The notes: generated from the sequence alone by a model not told the origin. DNA of 64,000 nucleotides from Pseudozyma flocculosa PF-1 (GCF_000417875.1 NW_006920890.1:426205-490204), one strand, 5' to 3'; shown: positions 1 through 11,599, numbered from the stretch's first letter. A program made the numbers and translations.

Positions 1-778
1 CTGCCTCGCTCGAGGGGCGAGGGGCGGGGGCAGCCAAGCCAAGCCCAGCCCAGACCAGACCAGCCCAGCGCTGGCCAACGCAGCCTAGCCTCTGTCTCTC
101 TCTCTGCCGCCTCGCCCCGACACGCACCCCTGCCTCCTCCTCTCTTGCCTGCCTGCTCGCCTGCTTGCTTGCTGTGTCGCCGCCAGCAGCGTGCCGTGGC
201 CCACGTTACAGGGAGCTCGGAAGCGTGCGTAGTCTGTTGCCTCTTGGCCAGCGCTCCTCGCCTTCCTCACCCAACCCTACCTGGACCTTCGACCGCGCCG
301 TATCCTCTCTCCAGCCCTTGGTCGGCCCCCTCTTGTGCTCTCTTCTCGGTTCTCATCATCATTCTTCGACTTCACCTTCTTCGTTGCCATCGACCCGTCG
401 CCCTATCACCTCGCCACCGCTTCCACGCCTCTTGCTTTCTTCCGTGGCGCACGTCGGGCTTGGTGCCCTGTTCCTTCGCCACCTTCATTCTCCTCGATCC
501 GCTATCAGCTCAGCGGCTCACCGGCGTGCGACTTCAGCACCGGAGCAACGGTCTCGATAGCCTGACCTGTACAGATCTCCAACCAACACCCCCTCATTTT
601 CCCTCGCTGGCTCAAGAGGGACGCTTGAAGACTGCTCTCGTCCCAGCAACCCGCGTGCGTCCTTGCACCGCTGCTTCCGGCGCAGCTTGCGCCGCCACCT
701 TATCGGCGTTTGCCGCTTCCGCCTTCCTCTCGTCACACGCCTTGATCTTGCGCACCCAAAGGCAAACCGCGCGCCAAG
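1..778. other. Upstream region of the first gene, no gene seen
   Basis: This is the 5' flank of the glycosyltransferase gene. It is rich in C/T runs, including short tcttgcctgcctgctcgcctg-like stretches near 140-170. Several open frames cross it on both strands, but none has a plausible start context, splice structure or recognisable protein sequence. It probably holds promoter and 5' UTR. Confidence 0.5.
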
Positions 779-3448
779 ATGCCGCTCTTCTGCTCCCGGA
801 GGACGTCGACCATCCTCCTCACCCTTCTGGGGCTCTTCTTGGTCGGCGCCGTCATCGTCCTCACCACGGCCACCGCCTACTTCAGCATCGACAACAGCGC
901 CTACGTCCTTCCCGAGGAGCTCGGCACCTGGGACGAGATCCGCTTCGGCAGCTCTCCCGACGGCCCGGACAGCTGGGCGGCCAGGCTGCCATGGCTCGCC
1001 AAGCTCTACGGCCACGACCCCAACGCCATCACCAATGGCTCCAGGGCCAGCCCCTCGGGCGCCGTGCAGCCCGCCTCGCCCGAAGCGTCGGCCGCCCCTA
1101 CCTGGAGAGACAACACCCCACGCCCCTATGACCCGGCCAACCCGCCGGAGAAGATCCCGCGCATCATCCACCAGACCTGGAAGGACGAGCATCTGCCGCC
1201 TCGATGGCAGGCGGTGCGTGACGAGTGTGCCGCCATGCACCCCGACTAGTGAGTCTCTCGAGCTGAGCGAAGTTGTTCCCCCCGGCGCCGGCGAGTCAAG
1301 ACCGACGATTCGTGACGTGTTCCTGATCCCCTGCACTCCTTGCCACCTCTGCCACGCAGCGAGTACATGCTTTGGACCGATGCCGAGTCTCGCAAGTTCA
1401 TCGCCGAGCACTACCCTTGGTTCATCCCCGTCTTCGACGCGTACCCCTACCCGATCCAGCGCGCCGACGCCATCCGCTACTTTGTGCTTCACCACTACGG
1501 CGGCGTGTACATGGACCTCGACGTCGGCTGCAACCGCAGGCTCGACCCGCTCCTCCGCTTCGAGGTCGTCCTGCCCCGCACCCGCCCGATTGGCGTGTCC
1601 AACGACATTATGCTGGCGCAAAAGGGTCACCCGTTCATGGACCAGGTCATCCACAACCTCATCACCTTCAACCACCAGTACCTGACCAACTACCCCACCG
1701 TCATGTTCTCGACGGGTCCGATGTTCCTCTCGGCCTCGTACGGCCTCTACGTCGACGCTCACGGTCCCGCTACCCCTTCCACGCCGTCTCAGCCGAGCGC
1801 CGGGTTTTCGGGCGTCCGCGTGCTGCCCAAGTCGCTCTACGGAAAGAACGCCAAGCCTTCCGACGTCCCCGATGCCTTCTTTGCCCACTTCTACGGCAGC
1901 AGCTGGCACTCGAACGATGCCGGCTTCCTCATCTTCCTGCGGGATCACGGCCGGCTGCTCATGTTCATCGGCGCCTGCGTCGTCGGCTACGGCTTCTTCC
2001 GCACCATGGTGGCCACGGCGCTCTTCGGCCTGGGCAGCAAGAGCACCGGCTCCCGGCGGAGGTCGCGATCGCGTGGCCGCTGGATCGGGCTGCCCGTGGG
2101 TACGGGAAGCAGCACGCTGAGCCGACACCGGTCGAAGCGCAGGTCGACCGCCGACGACAGGACCATGCCTCTCGAGGAGCTGGCGGCCGGTGCCAGCAGC
2201 AGCTCTGCGGCGAGCGGCTCCCGGCTCTCGATGCCTTCGAACCGTTCGCAACGGCTCAGCCTTCCCTTGTTCCAGCTGCAGGAGCAAGAGGCCGCCAACC
2301 GCGACGCGCCGCAGTCGGTCCTCGCATGGGTGGGACAGACGCTCTCTCGGCCATCGTCCCGCAACGAGGGTGCAGCGGACCCCGAGTCCTCCGCCTCCAC
2401 TGGCCGCCCTGCCTCTCCGCGTGTCGGCAAGAAGAAGGGTGGCGTGCTCTACCTGCCCGCCTACTTTGTCAGCCGCGGAGACGAGTCGAGCTCGCAGCTC
2501 AGCCCGAGCTCCTCGATCAGCAGCGTCGCGGCGGGATGGCAGGCGAGCGGGAGCAGCGGCGCCAATAACCTTACCAGCTGGGCCGCGTCGCTCCTGCCGG
2601 ATTCTTGGCGTGGGCCGTCGCCGGCACCCTCGCACGCCAGTCGGCTCTCCAGGGGTGGCGATGACATCGATCTCGAGAGCGTCGGTTCGGCATCCTGCGA
2701 CGAGGAAGAGTACGGCGGCGAGGGGCATCAGCGCTCGCGTTCGGCCGCCAACAAGGAGGCGACGGTGCCGCTGCTGCGGAACGGCTCGACGGCCTCGAAC
2801 GGCGCTGGCGGCGGGCGCTTTGCGCGCTCCTGGACCGAGGCCACCTCGAACGAGAAGCGGAACGGATCGAGCCTGAGCCAGGCGACGTCGTCGCCAGACT
2901 GCTACGACCAGTCGAACCCGATGGATGCACGCGCTTACGGGGGCAAGGAGGGCGATACCGACATCGGCCCCAATGGCACGCTGCTGGCCGAGGCGCGACA
3001 ATCGTCGTCATTGACAACATCGGCCGCGGTGCAGCCTCCCAGTGCATCTCGTCTGCTGCGCCGTCTGCCCAGCTCTGGCGACTTCCACGCTGCCGAAGAC
3101 ACCCCCATCGGCTCTGCAAAGACGCCGCCGCCGCCCTACCCGTACGGCGGCGAAGCAGAGCCTTCGTCTGGCAGGGACAAGCTCCGGCAAAACCAAGCTC
3201 AGGGGCTGCCCCACGGTCTCCGTGCGCCGCAGCCAAAACGAGCCATCGACACTGAAGAGATTGAGGCGGACTGGGACGAGGATTGCGCGGAGGAAGGGGC
3301 TTGGGAGGGTGACGGAGACATCGGCAGCCAGACTCGTCGAGGCACGGTAGTCGCAACGACACCTTCGCAGCAGCAGCAGCCGCTAGGGTCCACGCTGACG
3401 ACGGAAGCGGGTGCCGATGAGGTCGTCGACTCTACCGAAAGAGTCTAG
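779..3448 (+). CDS. SUR1/CSH1-type inositolphosphorylceramide mannosyltransferase-like glycosyltransferase
   Basis: Two exons, 779-1248 and 1360-3448, are joined by a 111-nt intron (GTGAGT donor, gccacgcag acceptor) and give 852 aa. The join rebuilds a Tyr codon and a continuous family segment (HPDYEYMLWTD). The start has A at -3 and is followed at once by a hydrophobic signal anchor (residues about 8-30). The catalytic region has the IPRIIHQTWK opening and the metal/nucleotide-sugar DxD motif at residues 209-211 (YMDLDVGC). A second membrane segment lies at about 355-382. This matches the 'glycosyltransferase sugar-binding region with DXD' family, whose yeast members SUR1 and CSH1 mannosylate inositolphosphorylceramide in the Golgi. 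The exact sugar and acceptor here are inferred. Unusually, about 470 residues of Ser/Gly/Ala-rich, probably disordered tail follow the second membrane segment; yeast SUR1 lacks such a tail. Confidence 0.9.
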
Positions 3449-4119
3449 CGCGAGTGCCAGGTGGCACTCTTGCACCTCGTCCCGCAGAGCGACCTAGCGT
3501 AGACAATCCCTTCGATTTTGGTATACCCCGCGCGCCCCGCATGGCTAGCGCCGCCAGCTTCCCCCTTGGCCCCACCTGCTCCTTGTTCCCACCATCCTAC
3601 CTGCGTGGCAGTCGATCCGCAGCTGGTTGCGGGCATTATAATGATCACGATGATGAGAGACGACCCAGCATACGTCGGATGCCAGCGCGTGGCGGTTGGA
3701 GCGTGCGTACGTGTGCCTTGGTCTGCGGGGCGTGGTCTGCTTGGCCCCTTGCGGATTGGTCTGAGCCCGCGAAGAGCGCCGGTGGCCGGCCGTGTGTCGT
3801 GCGAGTAGGAAAAAACATTTTCCCAGCCTGATTACAAATGCTGACGGGCGCAAAGGCCGTTTCGGATTCCATTGCCGCAGCACCTTGGCCCAAATTGCGG
3901 GCGAGAGCGAGCGGTCGGCTGGGGGCCCAGAGGCTGCGAGCCCGCCGAGAAGGAGGTCGCAGGCAGGCCAACAGGCAGGCCGGCAGGCTGCTGGCCTGTT
4001 AGCAGACGGCTGGAGAGGGCGCCCGTCCGCCCGCCCGCCTGCCCGTCTCGGACGGCCGTTGCTCCCGTCTCCCCACCACCACAATTCCACCACCTCAACC
4101 CCGGTAGAATCACTTCAAG
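3449..4119. other. Intergenic region, 3' flank and RPL29 promoter
   Basis: Between two genes on the + strand. It carries a cluster of cagg/gcctgcc-type imperfect repeats around 3960-4060 and a C/A-rich stretch (ccaccaccacaattccacca) just before the RPL29 start. No coding signal is seen. Confidence 0.5.
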
Positions 4120-4536
4120 ATGTGAGTAGTACCCCTATGCTGCCGCTGCCGCCGCTGCGTCACCAGGGTCGCCATCTCGATGCATGCCGGAGGATACGGC
4201 TCGCCACTGTCGTTGCGGGCTCGAAGCAGGAACGAGAAAGGCAGGGGAGACCATACTCGAATCGAACAGTCACGCTGAACACACTCCCCCGCTTTTTCCT
4301 TCGGCCTTCTTGCTTTGCTCACCGTGTCCGAACGGATCGACAGGGCCAAGTCCAAGAACTCGTCTCAGCACACGATGAGCCGCAAGGCGCACCGTAACGG
4401 CATCAAGAAGCCGAAGAGGTTGAGGCACCCCTCGATGCGCGGCGTCGACCCCAAGTTTGTGCGCAACCAGCGCTTCGCACAGCACGGCACCGAGAAGGTC
4501 AACAAGGAGGCCCGCCTCGCCAAGGCCCAGGCCTAA
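4120..4536 (+). CDS. RPL29: 60S ribosomal protein eL29
   Basis: Small basic ribosomal protein of the large subunit, 64 aa. The conserved eL29 core lies in 4344-4536 and includes [20 protein letters not shown] and a [10 protein letters not shown] segment, ending in TAA. The conserved N-terminus MAKSKN appears only if the exon 'AT' at 4120-4121 is joined to 'GGCCAAGTCCAAG' at 4344. The 222-nt intron 4122-4343 (GTGAGT donor, gatcgacag acceptor) therefore splits the start codon as AT|G. A downstream in-frame ATG at 4375 would remove the conserved AKSKN start and is less likely. The C-terminal tail is short, as in fungal eL29. Confidence 0.93.
4122..4343 (+). other. Intron interrupting the RPL29 start codon
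   Basis: GTGAGT at 4122 and a cgacag acceptor ending at 4343 bound a 222-nt intron. It is larger than most introns in this window. Only two bases of coding sequence (AT) lie upstream, so the mature initiation codon forms only after splicing. Confidence 0.85.
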
Positions 4537-6095
4537 GGCGTCGTCTTTCCCTCACTGCCCGACCCGACCGCCCCGCTCTCGTCGATGGTGTGGAGTGGCT
4601 GGAGGTGATGGAGGGAGTGGGACTCGGGGTTGCAACGATGGAGGTGTATCGGGGATGCGGGGCAGATGTAGCGCCGTCGGAGCTCTCGCATGGCGTCGAC
4701 CGGTCATGGTCACTTCGGGGTCTTGTCCCTGGTCGTGACTTGGCCCCCGTCGCTGGCGGTGCAGATGCACTCGTAACCCCCGCTGGCACCGGTGCACCGA
4801 CCACAAACCCACCGACCTCAACTGGCACCCTCTGATTCCGACATCAGCCGTCGGTCGATCGGTCGGTCGGTCTCCTCAACTCGAGCCGCGCCTCGGACCA
4901 TTCCATCCGCATCCATCCGAGGACCTCGCATCCGCACGCACATATCGACGAGGGGTGCGGGCGGCGGTCGGCCACGCATCTCGGCACCTCAAGACGGGAC
5001 ACGACACCCTCTCTCGACTCTTGTACCACCATCCCCCACTCCCCCCCTACCCTCTCATTCCATCACCCCTTCGTCACGAGGGCTTGTTCTATGCCACACC
5101 TCCGGTCCGGTCCGGTCCGAAAGGATCGTCCGTACCACCCTACGCAGCACCACGCACAAAAGCAATTCCCAAAACGCTCTGATCTTGCCACACACCCTGT
5201 CTCCTCACGTCTCCCTATTGGGGGCTGAGAGATCGGTCTGCGCATCTCATCGATGCAAAGGCCTTGTTTGTGGGCGCGTTCTGGCCCGTCTCGATGGGCA
5301 ATGACAGAATCGTGAGGTGTGCCTAACCGACTCGGCCTGTATGGCGAGGAACGGTGCACGTCCGTCCCGGCCTCGACCCACATCTGGTCCTCGCCTCTTT
5401 GTCGGCCTGGTTGCGCACCTCTCGTCGCACTCGGCCCGCAGAGCAAGGGGCGTCGATACACGCCCGACGTCTCCTTCCTCACTTCCTGTTCTCACCCATC
5501 ACTCCCTTGGCCCCCCGTGCCGACCACATTCCAACGCCGTTATCGACAGCGATCGTTTCATATCGACAGAGTCAAACGACGAGACGGGTGGGACGCGAGT
5601 ATGATACAACAACGAGAAGGAAAAAACTGACGGACGACAAACGACGAACGGGACTAGGACTATGCACAGGGAACGACGAAGGGATGCTGCGAGGGACTGG
5701 GACGGGATGGCGGGCGGCGCTCCGACTTGCGACGGGCTGCGCGCGAGGGGCGAAGCGTCGATCACAGCTTGGAGAGTCGGCTCGGTGCATGGTCCTCGGC
5801 GCGCTGTTGCGACACGGTTGTTTTGATCGGGCAGATGGCGCACCCTAGACGGGGGATCGCTCGCCGAGAAAGGGGCACTCGGGCGGCCCAGGTTGTCGCG
5901 GCAGCGCGCGATAGCGGAGATGCAGAGGAGAAGCACGAAAGAGAGGACAAAGTTGCACCGGTGACGGAAGAGAAGGCCCTTGACGGAAGAGAGAGACGCG
6001 GCGGAAGCGGGCGAGGTCGGTGCTGGCCAGGTCCAGCTGGAGAAGCGAGTCGAGCTGGCATGAGTTGGGCGTGGAGGGGATGTGTCGGTCGTCGC
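4537..6095. other. Convergent intergenic region, no gene seen
   Basis: About 1.6 kb between the stop of RPL29 (+) and the stop of the next gene (-), so two 3' ends meet here. It is C-rich with homopyrimidine stretches near 5030-5090 and simple cggtccggtccggt near 5102-5116. Open frames of 75-170 codons exist but look like random GC-rich frames. I see no tRNA-like box elements. Confidence 0.5.
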
Positions 6096-6914
6096 TCAGA
6101 TGACCAGGCGCGAGGGCTGGCGGTCCAGGGTGTCTGCGAGCGACGTCGTCGCTGCATCGACGCCGCCGGTGGCCATGGTGATCGAGGGCAGAGTGGCAGA
6201 ACGGTCAATCTCGGCGTAGATGGGCGAGCCTTCCCATGTGGCGCGCTGCCAGTCCATGCCGTCGTTCTCGATGACATCGTCGAGCATCAGCTCCTCGAGC
6301 GGGGCCGAGACGGATGCCGTGAGGCCGACGGCATGGGCGGCACCGTCGGTGCCGAGCGACGAGTCCCTGCTCTGGATGACGGCGAGGTTGGGCCCGTTGC
6401 GGCGGATGGCAAACGCGACGGCCGAGCCGACGGGCGCATCCGCTCCGGCAGCACCATTGCGTGCAGTGACCGAGGTGCGCTGGCCATAGCCACTCGAGGA
6501 CCTCGAGGACGACAGCAGAGGGGTGGGGGTGCCGCCCCAGCTGGTGGCGCGCGATCCGGCGATGCGGCGGTTGACGCTCCTGGTGGCGCCGGGCTGCGCG
6601 GTGCTGGGCCTGCGGAGTGCCTCGCGGATGCTGGCGCTGCGGGCCTCTTCGTAGTTGGGCAGCTTCTCGCCCTCCAACCGCCACTCTCGCTCGGCCGTCT
6701 TGATGCGCTCCAGCTCGCGGTTGTGTGCGATGAGCGCCTTGGCCTGGTTGCGGCTCAGCCTCTCGCCGCGGTCGTTGACGGGCCGGCCATAGGCGTCGGT
6801 GGGCAAGTCGGCATAGCCATGCTTGCGGGACTTGCGTCGGTAGTAGACGCGCGACGAGGCTTTCCAGGATTCGACGGAAAGGACAACAAAGATCGCGAAG
6901 GCGGCGAGAGGCAT
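6096..6914 (-). CDS. Small single-span membrane protein with PY-like motif, function unknown
   Basis: Single-exon frame of 272 aa read from 6914 down to a stop at 6096. The N-terminus is hydrophobic (residues 3-15, AAFAIFVVLSVES region) and is followed by a basic stretch (YYRRKSRKHGY), as in a signal anchor with a cytosolic tail. A charged helix follows. At residues 85-88 there is LPNYEEA, which resembles the PPxY/LPxY motifs that bind WW domains of Rsp5-type ubiquitin ligases. The C-terminal half is Ser/Ala-rich with an acidic patch (LMLDDVIEND). I do not recognise a named family. The coding call rests on codon composition and organised domain-like layout. A role as ubiquitin-ligase adaptor is only a suggestion from the PY-like motif. 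An upstream non-coding or short coding exon cannot be excluded. Confidence 0.65.
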   Translation of the reverse strand: MPLAAFAIFVVLSVESWKASSRVYYRRKSRKHGYADLPTDAYGRPVNDRGERLSRNQAKALIAHNRELERIKTAEREWRLEGEKLPNYEEARSASIREALRRPSTAQPGATRSVNRRIAGSRATSWGGTPTPLLSSSRSSSGYGQRTSVTARNGAAGADAPVGSAVAFAIRRNGPNLAVIQSRDSSLGTDGAAHAVGLTASVSAPLEELMLDDVIENDGMDWQRATWEGSPIYAEIDRSATLPSITMATGGVDAATTSLADTLDRQPSRLVI

Positions 6915-7073
6915 ATCCTGTCTCGGCGCGTGATTCCTTCAAGGTGTCGTGGAGCGAGAAGACGGGGCGACGGGGGCTGGAAGGCGATGCTAGCAGCAGT
7001 GGCCGTTGAGATGGCGGGTCGGGACGTGGCCTTGTGGATCCGCGGATTGCTGCGACTGCAACAGCGTGAGGTG

Positions 7074-7088
7074 GTGGGGGGGGGGGGG
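7074..7088. repeat. Poly-G tract
   Basis: An interrupted run of G just after gaggtggtg, upstream of the membrane-protein gene on the minus strand. It is a simple homopolymer. Confidence 0.8.
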
Positions 7089-9130
7089 GTGAGGTGGAGA
7101 TAACCGATGGGGCCAGCTGTGCCACCGGATACTGGGATCCCGGGCAAGGATCGGCGAAGTGAGGTTGAAAGCCTGCGTCGGTGAGCTACGGGCGTGACAG
7201 CAGGCCGGACCGAGGGGGGCCAGGGGCAGGCGGGAGGCTGCGGATGAAGCCCGAGGCGCGTGGTGCGTCGTCTGGGCAGACGCAAGGGGAAGGCGGAAAA
7301 TCGACAGACTAGAGTAGCTCAAGCTTGGCACAGCTGGATGCAGGCTAGGTTTGTGCAACACCGTACCACGTTGTGTATGTACGTCGATGCCCGGTGCCGC
7401 GCAGGCTCAATAAGGTGCAGCAGTGACGTGGAAGAGGCGCACAGTACCGTAGGTGGTCGCCGCCCTTGCGATGTCGGATGGATGGCGGGTGGCAGAAGGA
7501 GGCGAAGATAGGTGTTTGTGTGGTGGAGCAGGTGGCGCGTTCCGCTGGATAAAAGCTGACCGAAGAGGCGAGGTCGGATGGTGGTCGAAGAGAGGAGGAG
7601 GACGGGGAGCAAGGAAGGTGTGCGGAGCGGCGTGGTCTGATGGTGGGTGGTGAGAAGGAAAGCAGACGAAGAAGGCGCTCGAGGCAGCCCCCCCACGGCC
7701 GGATCAACACCGCACCGTACCATACCGTCACGACCAACACGCACGCACGCGGCGGCATCGGCTCGCACCCTGGTCGGTTGGCAACCCTCGGCCGGCCAGG
7801 CCCGCCAGCGCCAACAATCAGGAACTTCGCAGGTACCTACGTCAACCACGCGCTCGCCATCGGCCCACATCCGGCGTAGTTAAGCATCGACCCGCTCCTT
7901 CGATCTTGCCGTCGAGGCAGGCCTACGGGTAGCAAGGCATGGCTTGTCTGAGAGACCGGACGAGTACATGCACAGCACAGCAAGCATCGACTCCGGGGCG
8001 GGCGGGCGGAGGCGCGCCAGGTCGAGCGAGCGAGCGAGGAGCCGGAATGCTGCCGCGGCCAGGCCAAGCGAGGGTCAGGGCCAGACCTGGGGGCCAGGGT
8101 CAGGCTGGGCTACCGGTACCGGCCGCGATCTCCCTCGCCGGCCGGACCCTTGGTTCCGTGGGCCGGGCTTCCGCTGGCATCACCCTGCATTTGGCGCGGC
8201 ACGGCAGGCCGGGCCACTGCTTGCCTCTTGGCACCGCGCCGGAACAGGACGGCTTGCTGGCCGACTTGACCCTGCCCTGCTTGCCGTACGTCCTGCCTCT
8301 TGTCCAGCAGCTTCGCGACCCATCTCGGGCGGCCTGGCTTCGTCTCGCCTACCTCAGTGACCATGGCAGCCAGGTCATCGGCGCGCAGTAGTGAGTCAAG
8401 TGTACGGCAGAGAGCCTCGTTGCCAGGCGGACAGAAATGCCTGCCGTCAACGCTCGATGGCCGCCAGAGGGCTTCCGAGCATCTCCGAAACCATCACAAG
8501 AGACGGCGGCACCACCGAAGCGCGGCAGTGTGCCGTTACGGTAGCTCAGCGCTTCGGCTTGCACCGGCCGGGCAGCAGACCGAGGGCTAAGTCCCATCCT
8601 CATCGGGCCAGGCCGACAGATGGGGAGCCTTGCTTGCCTGCCTGCCTGACTACTTGTAAGCTTGCCTGGCCTGCGCTCGAACGCAAAGGCTGCCCTCGGC
8701 CGGCCGTCGACGGCGACTCGTCTGTCACGGCGTTGGCTCTTGAAGGCTGGGCGAACGTCGCCGACATGGGGCAACCACCGACCGCCACATCGGTCAGGCC
8801 GGCCAGGCTGGGGCAGAGCCAGCGTTTGGGGCCGAGGCCGGTTGGTCCTGGCCTGTCACTCGGCCGAAAGACTCGGTCCCCCCACATTCCTGCCCGCTGT
8901 GCAGGCACGCAGGCCCCAAGGTCGGGCAGGTGGGGCAGCAAGCAGCCGGCTAAGCAGGCTGGGCGCCCAGCGAGGGCAGAGGCAGGGTCCAGCCCGAAAG
9001 CTTCGGGAGCATGGATTTGCCACCCGACCCAGCCTGGCTCCCGACCACCACCCGACCTCTTTCACGCCACACTTCGGGGCAATCCTTTCCTGATCCGCGC
9101 CTGCCTCTTTCCCACTTTGCGCTCTATCAA

Positions 9131-9170
9131 TCGCAGTCGCAGTCGCAGTTTTAGTCGCAGTCGCAGCAGC
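9131..9170. repeat. Short (TCGCAG)n-type repeat
   Basis: Imperfect hexamer copies (tcgcagtcgcagtcgcag, interrupted by ttttag) about 70-110 nt before the start of the SWIM/RING gene, probably in its leader. Confidence 0.7.
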
Positions 9171-9242
9171 TTCCCCTCCTGAGCGCTGCACGGGCCTCGC
9201 GGCTGTCCCGAAACACCAGACGACGCACCCAGTCAGGGCAAC

Positions 9243-10907
9243 ATGTCGGCCGCACTGATCGCCCCGCTGCCGGAGGGGACGCAGTCGCAGAGCATGGCGG
9301 TGCCTACGACCAGCGCGGCCCTCGACCATGGTGCTCCCTCCGAGCTCAGCGTCAAGGTCGAAGACACCGAGACGTCCGTCGGCGTTCCTGATCCGGGAGC
9401 CAGCGTCGCTCACCCCATCGTGCTCGACGAAGTCACCGTCACCGTGACCAGGCCTGCGCAGCCTGCTGCCAAAGGTCGCAGGAAGCGAGCAGCTGCACCG
9501 GCCGCCACCGCGGACATCGCCGGCCATGACGAGGAAGCGCCCGCCCGCAGATCGAAGCGAGCCAAGAAGGAGGTCAACTACAAAGACCTTTCCCTGGCGG
9601 CTCTCGCCTCGACGTCCGCAAGCTTGCCGCGCCAGAAGAAGGCTGCCTCTACGACGAAGCGTGGCAGCCAGATCAAGCCCGAGAACATGAAGGCGGAAGA
9701 CGACGCGCGCGGCGTCGAGACTGCGGTCAAGAGGAAGAACACGACCAAGGCCAAAGCCAAGGGCATCACCGAGGTCACCGTCAAGGTCAAGGCCGAGGCC
9801 AAGCGTGTCGACGGAAAGAAGCAGGTACAGCGTAAGCGCAAGCCCGTCAACCCGGCCATCGCCGAGATCGAAAACGACCCCAAGCTGAAGCACTTCCCTC
9901 AGGATGTGAGTGGCCGAGGCACGAAACTCTCCATCGATAAGATCGTGTCGCTGACCACTCTCATGCCGGTCTTCGCCCTCGACAGACCAAGAATCGTATG
10001 ATTAGGGTGCTCTCCCAGCGCATGTTCCTCATCAACCGCTTCCGCGCGCCCGGTTACCTCGACGAGGAGTTTGACATCCTTGGGTCGGTCGGCGACGTCT
10101 ACAAGGTGACGGTGTCGGAGCAGCCGCGCTGCAGCTGCATGGACTATCGCATCCGAAAGGTGGTCTGCAAGCACCTCCTCTTTGTCTACCTCAAGGTTCT
10201 TCGACTGCCCAGGAACTCGCCAGTGCTGCTGCAGCGCAGCTTGACCGACGAGCAGCTCTTTGAGCTGTTCGAGGCCGCCCGACCCAACCCCGTCGAGGAG
10301 GGCGTCCAGGCGCCCAAGCAGCTTCGCAGGGCCTGGGAGGAGTCGGTCGGCCTGCGCAAGCCAGGGCAGGATTCGGACGACGAGGGCGAAGGGAGCGCTC
10401 AGGCCGACAAGCCAGAGGAGCCGCAGGGCAAGAGGGTGCTGCCGGTCGAAGGCGATTCGTGCCCCGTGTGCTACGAGGTGAGTTGTTTTGCGCCGTCGCC
10501 AGGCAGAGCGGCCGAGATAAGTGCACGAGGTGCTGACATCGTGTATCGCTCCTCCGACCCTGCGCTGATCCCGCCTCTAGGATCTTGACGCCGACGCTTC
10601 CGACGGCTTGACCTTCTGCGCCACGTCCTGCGGCAGACCCCTGCACGACGAGTGCTTCGAGCAGTGGTGCAGGTCCAAGGGCGGCCTCGCTTCGGGCTCG
10701 GTCACTTGTGTATGGTGCCGTGCACCCTGGGCACCGCTGCACGCGGCCGCCGGCCCTTCGTCGCAGCCTGTGATCAACGGCTACGGCATCGGCCTCGGAA
10801 GCCGCGGTGGCGTCCAGGGCATCGATCAGGAACGCGGGGTCCTCAACCTGGCCGAAGCTGCGGGCGTCAGCACCGTCAGGGACACCTCGACGTACGGCCG
10901 CAAGTAA
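9243..10907 (+). CDS. SWIM and RING zinc-finger protein, probable E3 ubiquitin ligase
   Basis: Three exons, 9243-9905, 9986-10477 and 10581-10907, give 493 aa. The introns are 80 and 103 nt with GTGAGT donors, and both fall on codon boundaries. The first 220 residues are Lys/Ala-rich and basic with nuclear-localisation-like RRKR and RRSKRAKK clusters. A SWIM finger follows with C270, C272, C282 and H284 (RCSCMDYRIRKVVCKH). A RING lies near the C-terminus: C380, C383, C398, C402, H407, C410, C428 and C431, with intron 2 cutting between the second and third ligands. SWIM plus RING proteins in plants, animals and fungi act as E3 ubiquitin ligases. The nuclear location and ligase activity here are inferred from the domains, and the substrate is unknown. 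The complete RING after joining exons 2 and 3 supports the intron call. Confidence 0.88.
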
Positions 10908-11268
10908 GCCGTCTGTCAGACGATCGACGCCATTTCTCACTGTCTTCTGTCCTGTCCAAGGGCGTGCCATCGAAAGCGCACGCATCGCCCCCTTTGATAC
11001 CCCCGCTCTATACCCCATCTCCTCCACCACGCAGAGTGCGTCTCGCACCGACAAACCGCATCGCCGCAACCAGCACGGCGATACCCATCCCCTCCCAAGC
11101 AACCTTGGAAGCTACCGCCGATCACAGATGAGGCCGCCGCCGCCCGCTTACCTCTAGCACGCACCCGATCGTTTGCCGCGCAATGAACGGAAGGCCCAAG
11201 CAGGCCCCTCGTACCCGTTTCTCCCTCGCATCGCACAGCAGGTCTCGTCTCTCTCGCTCGCACGCATA

Positions 11269-11274
<6 letters not shown>

Positions 11275-11299
<25 letters not shown>

Positions 11300-11327
11300 N
11301 CTCNCTCNCTCTCTCTCTCTCTCTCTC
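11275..11327. repeat. (CT)n microsatellite with ambiguous bases
   Basis: Almost pure CT dinucleotide repeat with single N calls at 11300, 11304 and 11308. It runs directly into the assembly gap at 11328, so the true repeat is probably longer. Confidence 0.95.
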
Positions 11328-11435
11328 NNNNNNNNNNNNNNNNNNNNNNNNNNNNNNNNNNNNNNNNNNNNNNNNNNNNNNNNNNNNNNNNNNNNNNNNN
11401 NNNNNNNNNNNNNNNNNNNNNNNNNNNNNNNNNNN
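11328..11435. other. Assembly gap (108 N)
   Basis: Run of N between a CT microsatellite and a CGTACC-rich block. It probably reflects failure to assemble through simple sequence. Its true length is unknown. Confidence 0.99.
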
Positions 11436-11530
11436 CGTACCGTACCGTCCGTACCGTACGACCGTCCGTCCGTCCGTTCCCGTTCCTTCCCGTTCCCGTC
11501 CGTCCGTACCGTACCGTACCTACGTACGTA

Positions 11531-11533
<3 letters not shown>
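11436..11533. repeat. CGTACC/CCGT imperfect repeat block
   Basis: Low-complexity block of cgtaccgtac, ccgtccgtcc and cgttcc units between the gap and the second CT tract, ending in tacgtacgta. Confidence 0.85.

Positions 11534-11599
<66 letters not shown>

Larger units (their letters stand above)
6915..9242. other. Divergent intergenic region, no gene seen
   Basis: About 2.3 kb between the starts of the PY-like membrane protein (-) and the SWIM/RING gene (+). It holds a poly-G run (about 7074-7088) and a GCAGTC-type imperfect repeat (cgcagtcgcagtcgcag, about 9131-9170) shortly before the next start. Many frames are open because of high GC, but none has convincing protein character. Confidence 0.45.

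Noticed and set aside
518..3001. 827-codon frame on the - strand
   Set aside because: Antisense shadow of the SUR1-like glycosyltransferase; Arg/Gly/Ala-rich with no domain.
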